Source of the DNA: Myxococcales bacterium
GTDB taxonomy: Bacteria; Myxococcota_C; UBA6777
Assembly: GCA_027005175.1 (NCBI GenBank)
Contig: JALTMC010000661.1
Coordinates: 1-12,475 of the forward strand
DNA length: 12,475 nt
Reading direction: 5' to 3'
Shown: piece after piece, positions 1 through 6,631 of the stretch
Layout of the letters: each line of letters starts with the position of its first letter
How positions within the stretch are numbered: position 1 is the first letter of the stretch
The notes under the pieces: model-generated
Seen by the model: the letters and a program-made list of their open reading frames with translations, nothing else
What the model was told of the DNA's origin: nothing
Databases searched by the model: none
Position numbers and translations under genes: made by a program

Positions 1-1
1 T

Positions 2-286
2 TATTTGGGAGAGCCGGGTTTGTTGTCGCTGGATGCCACATTGACTTTTCCAAAGGGCTACCATGTGTGGTCTCGACTTCCACAACGTGTCTCCATGTCA
101 AGTCCAGGTCTAACGGGCTCGATCCAAACCAAGGCAACCCCAAAATCCTTGCAGGTAAAGATCGAAATGCTACGGGAACGTCGAGAAGTACCAGCTTCTT
201 CCTTCCTCAAAGTTAAGGCGTTTTATCGCAAGTTGAACATATTGGCCAAACGGTTACTTTTGGTCGGACAAAGGAGTAAACCATAA
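2..286 (+). CDS. C-terminal part of a DUF3857-family protein (5' end outside window)
   Basis: An open frame enters from the left edge with no stop and ends with TAA at 284-286, leaving 94 visible residues. The visible part lacks catalytic motifs, but its pattern is that of the C-terminal beta-rich segment of DUF3857/transglutaminase-like envelope proteins: a short 'LSLDATLTFP' strand, a 'LPQRVSMSSP' turn, then 'REVPASSFLKVKAFYRKLN' and a final hydrophobic 'LLLV'. The next gene has an equivalent ending before its extra domains ('RRDLMFPRADIELTDHENF', then 'IVIL'), so the two may be tandem relatives. The TAA shares one base with the next ATG (TAATG), and the next gene's ribosome binding site lies inside this frame, so the pair is probably translationally coupled. 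The family assignment rests on a short fragment. An internal TTG at position 5 is not a credible start because the frame continues upstream. Confidence 0.6.
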   Translation, partial: YLGEPGLLSLDATLTFPKGYHVWSRLPQRVSMSSPGLTGSIQTKATPKSLQVKIEMLRERREVPASSFLKVKAFYRKLNILAKRLLLVGQRSKP

Positions 287-288
287 TG
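271..288 (+). promoter_or_regulatory. Ribosome binding site and TAATG coupling junction
   Basis: AAGGAG at 271-276 sits nine bases before the ATG at 286, inside the last codons of the upstream gene, and the stop and start codons share base 286. This arrangement fixes the lipoprotein start and suggests that ribosomes finishing the first gene can restart on the second. Confidence 0.75.
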
Positions 289-2862
289 CGAGAACTTTCA
301 TCCCTAGTCCGATATATGGGGGCTCTTGGACTGCTTTGTTTTTTAGGGTGTACACCCAAGGAGTTTGTGATGAAGCAACCTCCGAGTAGACCTGTTGCCA
401 AGGATTACCCCGAGGACAGCTCCGTATTCTTGATGAGAAAAACACATGTTCGCATCAGTGACGATGGTCTCTCCTACTCCGAAAATACGCACAATCAAAT
501 CAAAATCCTGAGTGAAAAGGGTTTGCGTAAAGGGTGGAGAGCTGTTGTTCTGTACAACGAAACACATGAGAAGATAACAAACTTTAAGTCACGAATCATT
601 CGTCCTGGTGGCAAGTGGATCAGCCGAAGTTGGAGAGTGAAAGACTCTTCATCCTCTGCACTCTTTTCGAATCAGTATTTCTCTGATTATCGCTATAAAT
701 CTGTGTTGCTGTCTTTCCCGGTGCCTGGCTCAGTGATAGAGTATCGATACTCTCGAACTGGAAACAGTTGGATGATGGCTCCTCATTTTATGCAATTGCG
801 TCTTCCTACGATGAAAGCGATTTATTCCATTTCTGCGCCAAGCAAACTCAAGGTTCGTAGTAAGATCTTTCCTGGCATTAACTTCGAGAGCTCCAAAGTA
901 AAATACTCCAAACAAACGGATCCTGAAGATCCTTCTCGAACTCTCCATACTTGGAGAGCCATGAACGTTCCTGCGATCCATGTGTATCGCCGTCATATGG
1001 AGTCTTTACGCCCCCCCTGGCCAACACAAGCTTCTCGTGTTCAAGTTGTGTTTGAGCGATATCGTCTTGGGAAGCATAAAGGTGAAGGAAGAACTTGGGT
1101 TGACATCGCCAAATTTTACAGAACGTTGGTCGGAAACCGTGATGCCAGCACACCTTATATTTCACAGGTGGCGAAAGAAGTAACAAAAGGTGCGAAGACA
1201 AAAGAAGACAAGATCCGAAAGATCTATGACTTTGTTCGCAAGAAGATCCGATATGTCATGGTTGGTATTGGCTTAGGGGGGTGGCAGCCTCAATCTGCTG
1301 ACTTTACCTTAAAGCAACGATATGGCGACTGTAAAGCAAAGGCGACTTTGCTTAAAGCAATGCTAGACTCTGTGGGAGTCAAATCGTATCATGTGTTGGT
1401 TCGAACCCGCCATTTGGGACAGATGTCTTCCGACTTTCCTGCTGACTACAGTGTTTTCAATCATGTCGTCAACTATCTTCCCAATTATCGCGGTGGGCGA
1501 TACCTTGATGCTACTAGTTCTGGCACAGCTTTCGGTTTCCTTCCATCCTTGGTTCTCGGTGCTTCTGCCTTGATCATCAATGGCGACAAAAGCCAACCTA
1601 CAACAATCCAACAAGCTTCCGCAGAAAGCAATGTCTTGCACAGTCGGCTGGAGCTAACCCGTCAGAAAAAACAGATCGACTTTGTGTGGATTACTCGTCG
1701 TACAGGTAGCTACAGGCTTAAGTTAGACGAGAAAATTACACAGAAAAAGCTTAACTCAGAGACAGCGAAAAAGAACTGGGCGAACTGGCAACTCGGTCTT
1801 TTGGCTCGACGTATGGCACCTTGGGTTCGTCTGGGGGTTGATGTCCAAAAGAAGAAGCTTACCAGTGTTTCGATCGCTGAGAAAAGTGGTGCTCTGGAGT
1901 CTAGGATTGCTTTTACTATACCCACACACAAGACGAAAAAACGCATCATTTTTCTTCCGATGCTTTGGGCTCATACTGCAGATGCATCAACAGGCTTGTT
2001 GGCCAAAAGAAAATACTTTTCAGTCCTGCAAGGGCTGGGAGTAACAAAACACATCAATGAGGTTGTATTCAAAAAGTGGCAACCTTTGGAGTGTCCACCT
2101 TCTGTTTCGCTTAAGGATAAGTATTTTCAATACCAACTCTCTTGCCAGAAGAAGGATCAGTCTCTGTATTATCGACGAGATCTAATGTTTCCCAGAGCAG
2201 ACATTGAACTTACCGATCATGAGAATTTCTGTAGAGCTTATGATAAAGTTCGGGAGTCTGATCGTCGCATCGTAATCCTTCGCAAAGGCTATGGAGACAA
2301 AGACAAAGATGGTGTCAAAGACAACGTGGATGAGTGTCCGAAAACACCAGGTCTTAAAAAGTACAAGGGTTGTCCTGACCGTGATGGTGATACCATCATT
2401 GATAAGAATGACGCTTGCCCCGATGTTAAGGGGGTTGCCGACAGCGACAAGACGAAGAATGGTTGTCCTAAGATTGTCTTGGTCAAGGTCACAAAGACAG
2501 AGATCAAGATCCTTCAAAAGATCTTCTTTCGCACGGGTAGTTCTCATATCAAGCACAAGTCGTACGGTGTATTGGACCAGGTGGCTGAGGTCTTGGGAAG
2601 TCGGAAAGATATCCGTGTTCGGATTGAAGGACATACCGACAATCGCGGTGGAAAGCGTAGCAACTTACGGCTGTCCAAGCGCCGCGCCGCCTCTGTCCGT
2701 AAATACCTGATCAAAAAGGGCGTTGCCGAAGATCGCCTTGAGTCCGAAGGATTTGGTATGTCCAAGCCCCTCGTGCCCAACAACAATTGGAGAAATCGCG
2801 CAAAGAATCGTCGTGTCCAATTTAAAGTCATCAAGAAAGCAGACACTGCTAAGAAAAAGTAG
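286..2862 (+). CDS. DUF3857-transglutaminase-type 3 repeat-OmpA lipoprotein
   Basis: The 858-residue product begins with a signal peptide ending in a lipobox-like FLGC (Cys22), suggesting a lipid-anchored envelope protein. Residues about 50-215 resemble DUF3857. Residues about 290-420 are a transglutaminase-like papain fold with the expected triad: Cys349 in YGDCKAKA, His393 in FNHVVNY and Asp408 in YLDATSSG. Residues 670-728 carry two Asp-rich thrombospondin type 3-like calcium repeats (DKDKDGVKDNVDECP and DRDGDTIIDKNDACP). Residues about 738-850 form an OmpA C-terminal domain with EGHTD at 781-785 and the following LSKRRAASVRKYL helix, which in this family binds peptidoglycan. An AAGGAG at 271-276, nine bases before the ATG, supports the start. 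The triad implies a cysteine-protease or transamidase-like activity near the cell wall, but the substrate is unknown. Function is inferred from domains only. Confidence 0.88.
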   Translation: MRELSSLVRYMGALGLLCFLGCTPKEFVMKQPPSRPVAKDYPEDSSVFLMRKTHVRISDDGLSYSENTHNQIKILSEKGLRKGWRAVVLYNETHEKITNFKSRIIRPGGKWISRSWRVKDSSSSALFSNQYFSDYRYKSVLLSFPVPGSVIEYRYSRTGNSWMMAPHFMQLRLPTMKAIYSISAPSKLKVRSKIFPGINFESSKVKYSKQTDPEDPSRTLHTWRAMNVPAIHVYRRHMESLRPPWPTQASRVQVVFERYRLGKHKGEGRTWVDIAKFYRTLVGNRDASTPYISQVAKEVTKGAKTKEDKIRKIYDFVRKKIRYVMVGIGLGGWQPQSADFTLKQRYGDCKAKATLLKAMLDSVGVKSYHVLVRTRHLGQMSSDFPADYSVFNHVVNYLPNYRGGRYLDATSSGTAFGFLPSLVLGASALIINGDKSQPTTIQQASAESNVLHSRLELTRQKKQIDFVWITRRTGSYRLKLDEKITQKKLNSETAKKNWANWQLGLLARRMAPWVRLGVDVQKKKLTSVSIAEKSGALESRIAFTIPTHKTKKRIIFLPMLWAHTADASTGLLAKRKYFSVLQGLGVTKHINEVVFKKWQPLECPPSVSLKDKYFQYQLSCQKKDQSLYYRRDLMFPRADIELTDHENFCRAYDKVRESDRRIVILRKGYGDKDKDGVKDNVDECPKTPGLKKYKGCPDRDGDTIIDKNDACPDVKGVADSDKTKNGCPKIVLVKVTKTEIKILQKIFFRTGSSHIKHKSYGVLDQVAEVLGSRKDIRVRIEGHTDNRGGKRSNLRLSKRRAASVRKYLIKKGVAEDRLESEGFGMSKPLVPNNNWRNRAKNRRVQFKVIKKADTAKKK

Positions 2863-3000
2863 GGCTTTCATCATCCACTGAAAGAGATCTGTGCCTACGG
2901 CTACTTCGAGAGCGCAAAACCTCGGACTACTAAGAGATGTAGGACGTCTGAAGATGTGGAACTGTCGAAACTCGCGAGGTTCTCTCTCGAAGATTTCGTA

Positions 3001-3025
3001 TCTCGGACGACCGAGAAACACAGGG
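3001..3025. repeat. 25-bp direct repeat with internal palindrome, copy 1
   Basis: The copy contains TCTCGG-ACGA-CCGAGA, a 6-bp inverted repeat with a four-base loop (3001-3016), followed by AACACAGGG. The same 25 bases recur exactly at 3081-3105, 80 bp further on. A degenerate relative (CTCGGACTACTAAGAGA) may lie around 2921-2938. Confidence 0.85.
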
Positions 3026-3080
3026 ATTTTCTTCTCTGAAAGTTGCCATCCCGCGTCGATCGGGCCGATCGGCTAACGTC

Positions 3081-3105
3081 TCTCGGACGACCGAGAAACA
3101 CAGGG
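3081..3105. repeat. 25-bp direct repeat with internal palindrome, copy 2
   Basis: This is identical to the copy at 3001-3025. It runs into AGGGCTTTCATCATC (3102-3116), a 15-mer also present exactly at 2861-2875 over the lipoprotein stop codon, so pieces of two repeats are joined here. That mosaic pattern suggests local duplication of spacer sequence. Confidence 0.85.
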
Positions 3106-3237
3106 CTTTCATCATCTTTCTCTCCTTTTCACGCAACAAGATCCCCTAAAAACCTGAAACTCTATGGTAGCCTTCCAAGGATCGGTGCGTGTCGCTTGCA
3201 CGAGACCAATCGTGGATGTACAGTGTCTTAACGAACA

Positions 3238-3258
3238 GTTCTACGTTTTACGTAGAAC
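3238..3258. repeat. 9-bp inverted repeat with 3-base loop
   Basis: GTTCTACGT (3238-3246) and ACGTAGAAC (3250-3258) are perfectly complementary around TTT. No T-run follows on the + strand, so it is not a standard intrinsic terminator. The right arm sequence recurs at 3386-3394, ten bases before the ribosome binding site of the protease gene. Confidence 0.7.
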
Positions 3259-3418
3259 CGCCCTTGCTACGCTCAGCGTCAGAAACGTTTCTTCTTGTTT
3301 CTTCTTGAAAATGAGCGAGGCGAAGTCCCCAAAGGCCCGATGAATCGGGTCATCGAACGCTTAGATTGGGTTACTGGCTGCTTGAACGTAGAACTTCAAA
3401 ATCGTAAGGAATCGAAGG

Positions 3419-5719
3419 ATGCAAAATTGGTTGTACAGTCGTGTTATGCGTTGGCTTTTGTGTGTTGGGGTGCTTTCCTGTGTCTGGTGTGGTGAACTTC
3501 CCGAAGCAACAGCGTATAAGTATTTGCGGTCGAAGTTGAACGGTCGAGTCTATCACTGGAAGCGAAACAAGTTTCCGGTGCAGATGATTCTGGAAAACCG
3601 GGCGGCCCGAAATGTTCCCATTGGAACGATAGAGCAACTGATCAAGCAAGCGATGAAGACGTGGAATGATGTGCAGTGTTCGGTCTCTCAGCTCAACTTA
3701 AAGGCTGTATCGAAGGGGAACGCCGTTCCCAAATACGATGGAGTCCATGTGATTAAGTTCTTGAACTCAGGTGCGGAGTGGAAGTGGTCCGCTCAAGAGC
3801 TGGCCAACACGATCATTACCGTGAACTTACAGACCGGTGAGATTCTCGATGTTGATATGGTATTGAACGACTGGAAGTTTACATGGGGAACAACAGGAAA
3901 GGGTGCAGACTTTGATGTCTTAGCCACTGTGACCCATGAGCTGGGGCATGTCTTGGGTCTCGCTCACTCCACAGACTCTGGTGCTTCGATGTATGCTCGC
4001 GCCAATGCTGGTGAAACCAGCAAACGCAATCTCAACAAAGATGATCGCGATGGATTGTGTGCTCTCTACCCCGACCAGCCTTGTGAAGAAGGCAAACTGA
4101 TTGGAAATGATACGGTCTGTTTTAATGGGCGTCATACTCCGATATGCCCGCGCTATCACGAGCTTTGTAAAGATTGTAGCTCGGGCCGTCACGAAGACTG
4201 TGGCGGCAGTGGAGACTTTTGCCTCAACCTTAGCCAGAAGCTGGTGTGTGGCTTTGATTGTAGCAAAACGAAATCCTGTCCTGGTGGATATACTTGTGTT
4301 CCTGTTCAGGAAACCAAAAATGGAAAGCCCATTACGATCGGCTTTAACTGTGTCCCTGATAGTCGCAACTGTGCCGGGGCTGCAACACCTCCTTGTTGTC
4401 GTAACCCCGACGATTGTTTGCCCAGCTTTGCTTGTGTTAAAGGCCAATGTGTAAGAGGCCAAAGCTGTGCCAAAGAGGGGGAGGCTTGTGCAAGCAAGGG
4501 AGCTTGCTGTACTGGAATGGTGTGTGTGAATGACTCGACAGGAGGCAAGTGTCGCAACCCGTGTGACCCTCTCAAACCCCGATGCAACGGTAGTTTGCGA
4601 TGTGCCTCAACCAATCCCAATGATGTGAAACAAGGGGCCTGTGTTCCACCCAACGGTGGTCAAAGAGAAGGGGCCTCCTGTGACACAAAGACCAAACCCT
4701 GTGAATATGAGCTGGGTTGTGATCCCAAGGACAAACGTTGCCGTTTCTTCTGCCGGGTCGGGCAAGTCGGAGCTTGCCCGGCAGGATCTCGTTGTGTTGC
4801 TCTGAAGCAGGGTTCAGAGCTTGGCCTTTGTTACAAGGATGCCGGTGGACGCACTTGCAAAAATGTCACAGACTGTCCGACAGGACAAGCCTGTGTCAAT
4901 CAAAAATGCGGTCCTTGTGGGAATGATACAGATTGTCTGAAGCGCCCAACGCATCAGTGTGTGGGAGGGGCTTGTCTTCAGTCGTGTACTTCCTCAGCAG
5001 AGTGTCCTGCCCAGCATCGTTGTGATCGTGGTCTCTGTCAGCCCGGCAAGTTTTGTGCGAGTGACAAAGACTGCTCGGGTGGAAGTATCTGTAACCAAAG
5101 CATCTGTGCGCCCAAGGGCTCCGGTGGTTGTAAAAGTGACGCCGATTGTGGAGCGGGGTTGCGATGCGGTTCCGACGGTCAGTGTGCAAGCATCAATGGT
5201 TGCAACAATAAATGTGATGCAACCAAGGAGATCTGCAAACAAAACAAGTGTGTTCTCAAAACTTGTGCGATCAGTGTAGAGTGCGGACAAGGTTTTGTGT
5301 GCCGCAACAGCCGGTGTGAGCCTGTTGTTACAAACTGCGGTGGTAAGACTTGTCCTGATGGGCAACTGTGCAACAACAATCGATGTGTGGGAGAGCTGGG
5401 GATCAACTGTTTGGGGGACGAACAATGCGCTCCAGGTCTGACTTGTGCTCAGGGTGGGAATATTCGTTTGTGCACCAAGATCTGTGATGCCGCACAAGCC
5501 AAAGCTTGTCCGGATCGCTTCTTCTGTACGCGGTTGTCTGGGATCGGTAGCGGCTGTTGGCCCGCTGTTAGTACCGTGTGCAAAGCGAGCGGCAACTGCA
5601 CACCCAAAGGTGAAGGTTGTGGTTGTAGTGCGACAGGTCCACAACCGATGGGAGAGCTTGCTTTTCTCGCCATCCTTCTGCTGTTTGTGAATATGCGGAG
5701 GAGATTTCGCCGAGCTTAA
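3419..5719 (+). CDS. Matrixin-like zinc metalloprotease with Cys-rich modules and MYXO-CTERM tail
   Basis: The 766-residue product starts with a basic, hydrophobic secretion signal (about residues 1-33; the exact cleavage or lipid site is unclear). The protease domain, about residues 35-225, carries the metzincin zinc motif HELGHVLGLAH with His173, Glu174, His177 and His183, then a Met-turn candidate Met191 in GASMYA. Residues about 225-730 are a long run of Cys-rich modules of the form CxxDxDCxxGxxCxxGxC, probably disulphide-bonded. The end, Cys734-Gly-Cys736, a hydrophobic helix (LAFLAILLLFV) and RRRFRR, is a MYXO-CTERM-type sorting signal, which in Myxococcota marks proteins for processing and surface display or release. 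TAAGGA at 3405-3410, eight bases before the ATG, supports this start; a second in-frame ATG at 3446 is possible. Likely role: extracellular protein degradation. The substrate is unknown. Confidence 0.88.
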   Translation: MQNWLYSRVMRWLLCVGVLSCVWCGELPEATAYKYLRSKLNGRVYHWKRNKFPVQMILENRAARNVPIGTIEQLIKQAMKTWNDVQCSVSQLNLKAVSKGNAVPKYDGVHVIKFLNSGAEWKWSAQELANTIITVNLQTGEILDVDMVLNDWKFTWGTTGKGADFDVLATVTHELGHVLGLAHSTDSGASMYARANAGETSKRNLNKDDRDGLCALYPDQPCEEGKLIGNDTVCFNGRHTPICPRYHELCKDCSSGRHEDCGGSGDFCLNLSQKLVCGFDCSKTKSCPGGYTCVPVQETKNGKPITIGFNCVPDSRNCAGAATPPCCRNPDDCLPSFACVKGQCVRGQSCAKEGEACASKGACCTGMVCVNDSTGGKCRNPCDPLKPRCNGSLRCASTNPNDVKQGACVPPNGGQREGASCDTKTKPCEYELGCDPKDKRCRFFCRVGQVGACPAGSRCVALKQGSELGLCYKDAGGRTCKNVTDCPTGQACVNQKCGPCGNDTDCLKRPTHQCVGGACLQSCTSSAECPAQHRCDRGLCQPGKFCASDKDCSGGSICNQSICAPKGSGGCKSDADCGAGLRCGSDGQCASINGCNNKCDATKEICKQNKCVLKTCAISVECGQGFVCRNSRCEPVVTNCGGKTCPDGQLCNNNRCVGELGINCLGDEQCAPGLTCAQGGNIRLCTKICDAAQAKACPDRFFCTRLSGIGSGCWPAVSTVCKASGNCTPKGEGCGCSATGPQPMGELAFLAILLLFVNMRRRFRRA

Positions 5720-5736
5720 AACTCAAATGCGAGCTT

Positions 5737-5766
5737 CGTTGAAACTTTCTGAGATAGGATATAACG
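5737..5766 (+). repeat. 30-bp direct repeat, copy 1 (promoter-like)
   Basis: The block runs from CGTTGAAAC to GGATATAACG and matches the copy at 5808-5837 with one difference (TATAAC against TATAGC). It contains TTGAAA (5739-5744) and TATAAC (5760-5765), resembling -35 and -10 boxes at a short 15-bp spacing. The duplicated block covers almost exactly these two boxes and the DNA between them. Confidence 0.7.
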
Positions 5767-5807
5767 ATGGGATATATCTGAGAAGGAAGATTCTACGGTG
5801 TCTTTAG

Positions 5808-5837
5808 CGTTGAAACTTTCTGAGATAGGATATAGCG
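5808..5837 (+). repeat. 30-bp direct repeat, copy 2 (promoter-like)
   Basis: This is the second copy of the block at 5737, displaced by 71 bp, with TTGAAA at 5810-5815 and TATAGC at 5831-5836. If it acts as a promoter, transcription would begin near 5843, right at the base of the hairpin at 5845-5889. Confidence 0.7.
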
Positions 5838-5844
5838 GTCAACT

Positions 5845-5889
5845 ACCCCCATCCAATCCGGACTTTGTCCTGTCGATTCTGGAGGGGGT
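5845..5889 (+). promoter_or_regulatory. Strong GC-rich hairpin in the leader of the exported-protein gene
   Basis: ACCCCC (5845-5850) plus TCCA (5852-5855) pairs with TGGA (5880-5883) plus GGGGGT (5884-5889), giving ten pairs with one bulged A at 5851. The loop holds a second hairpin, GGAC-TTT-GTCC (5860-5870). No T-run follows, so it is unlikely to be a simple terminator. It ends 17 bases before the AAGAGG ribosome binding site, so it may affect mRNA stability or translation. Confidence 0.55.
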
Positions 5890-5921
5890 TTCCACGCCCA
5901 CAACATAAGAGGTTTTTTCTG

Positions 5922-6620
5922 ATGAGATATACTTTGAGGTCCTTGTTTTTAGGTTGTTGTGTGATGTTGTTGTGTTTGAGCTGGGGTGGTGTGTCGGTGG
6001 AGGCATCGATCGTGCTTCAACTGTCGGATCACCAGATGACCTTACGAGCTGGTCGTATTGTACGTGGAAAGGTTGTTCGCAAGTACAGTCGATGGATTAA
6101 GTCGGAGCGCCGTATCTACACCTACATTACACTTGCGGTGTTGGATATGATTAAGGGCTCCAAGCAGAGCCGAGAGATCGTTATTCGTCAGGTGGGTGGA
6201 ACTGCGAATGGTTTGGGTATGCACGTTCCAGGCTCAGCTTCTTTTAAGCTGGGTGAGGAAGTCTTGGTTTTTCTGGAGAAGCCCAAATCCTCGAAGTATC
6301 ATCTGGTGATGGGGATGTCTTTTGGAAAGTACCGCGTGGTGGTGAACCCCAAGACCAAGATGAAGCTTCTTCAGCGCAACTTACACGGTGTGTCTTTGGC
6401 TCGGTATGATGTGAAGAAGAAGTTACAAATCAATCATACTTCTCCTGTGTTATTGAGGCCCAAGCCTTTGGATTCCTTTGTTCAGCGACTTCGTGGGTAT
6501 CTTGTTATGTCTACTGTGCAGAGAACAAAACCTCCATTTCGCTCCGTTGTTCCGCGTGTTGTGACTCCTCGCTCCACTCCCCAGCGAACACTCCCCCGTG
6601 TGGCTCCTCGCACAAGATAA
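5922..6620 (+). CDS. Small exported protein of unknown function
   Basis: The 232-residue product has a clear signal peptide (basic MRYTLR, hydrophobic core, probable cleavage after VEA at residue 28). The mature part begins SIVLQLSDHQMTLRAGRIVRGKVV and continues through alternating beta-strand-like segments, with LDMIKGSKQSREIVIRQVGG and LGEEVLVFLEKP. This resembles a group of uncharacterised secreted proteins of delta-type bacteria that I recall only loosely. The tail (about residues 200-232) is rich in Pro, Arg and Thr. No catalytic motif is visible. AAGAGG at 5907-5912, nine bases upstream, supports the ATG at 5922; a longer frame from 5865 lacks such a site and would spoil the signal peptide. 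It follows the secreted protease and precedes cmk by 11 bases, whose ribosome binding site overlaps its stop. A link with the protease is only a guess from position. Confidence 0.75.
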   Translation: MRYTLRSLFLGCCVMLLCLSWGGVSVEASIVLQLSDHQMTLRAGRIVRGKVVRKYSRWIKSERRIYTYITLAVLDMIKGSKQSREIVIRQVGGTANGLGMHVPGSASFKLGEEVLVFLEKPKSSKYHLVMGMSFGKYRVVVNPKTKMKLLQRNLHGVSLARYDVKKKLQINHTSPVLLRPKPLDSFVQRLRGYLVMSTVQRTKPPFRSVVPRVVTPRSTPQRTLPRVAPRTR

Positions 6621-6631
6621 GGTACATTTGG

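Larger units (their letters stand above)
2863..3418. other. Gene-free spacer with repeats and hairpins
   Basis: No credible gene is present in these 556 bases; the short open frames lack ribosome binding sites and overlap the repeats. The stretch holds a hairpin just after the lipoprotein stop (CTTTCA at 2865-2870, TGAAAG at 2879-2884), two copies of a 25-bp palindrome-containing repeat (3001 and 3081), a near-perfect palindrome at 3057-3071, an inverted repeat at 3238-3258, a 10-bp tandem repeat GTTTCTTCTT at 3288-3307 and an inverted repeat CCCGAT/ATCGGG at 3336-3349. No clear intrinsic terminator with a T-run and no near-consensus promoter was found. A TTGCAC (3196-3201) with TACAGT 17 bases later (3219-3224) is the best but weak promoter candidate. 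Confidence 0.6.
5720..5921. other. Spacer with duplicated promoter-like block and hairpin leader
   Basis: These 202 bases hold two near-identical 30-bp blocks and a strong hairpin, described separately. No gene fits here; the open frame extending left from 5922 to 5865 lacks a ribosome binding site and would run through the hairpin. Confidence 0.6.

Noticed and set aside
2182-2634. Antisense open frame of 150 codons inside the lipoprotein gene
   Set aside because: It opposes the clear type 3 repeat and OmpA coding region and resembles no known protein.
3001-3105. Possible intrinsic terminators at the 25-bp repeats
   Set aside because: The stems are followed by AACACAGGG, not by a T-run, on the + strand.
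4994-5644. Antisense open frame of 216 codons (and a similar one at 3920-4462) inside the protease gene
   Set aside because: Low-complexity Thr- and Ala-rich translation caused by Cys-codon bias on the coding strand; no ribosome binding site was considered convincing.
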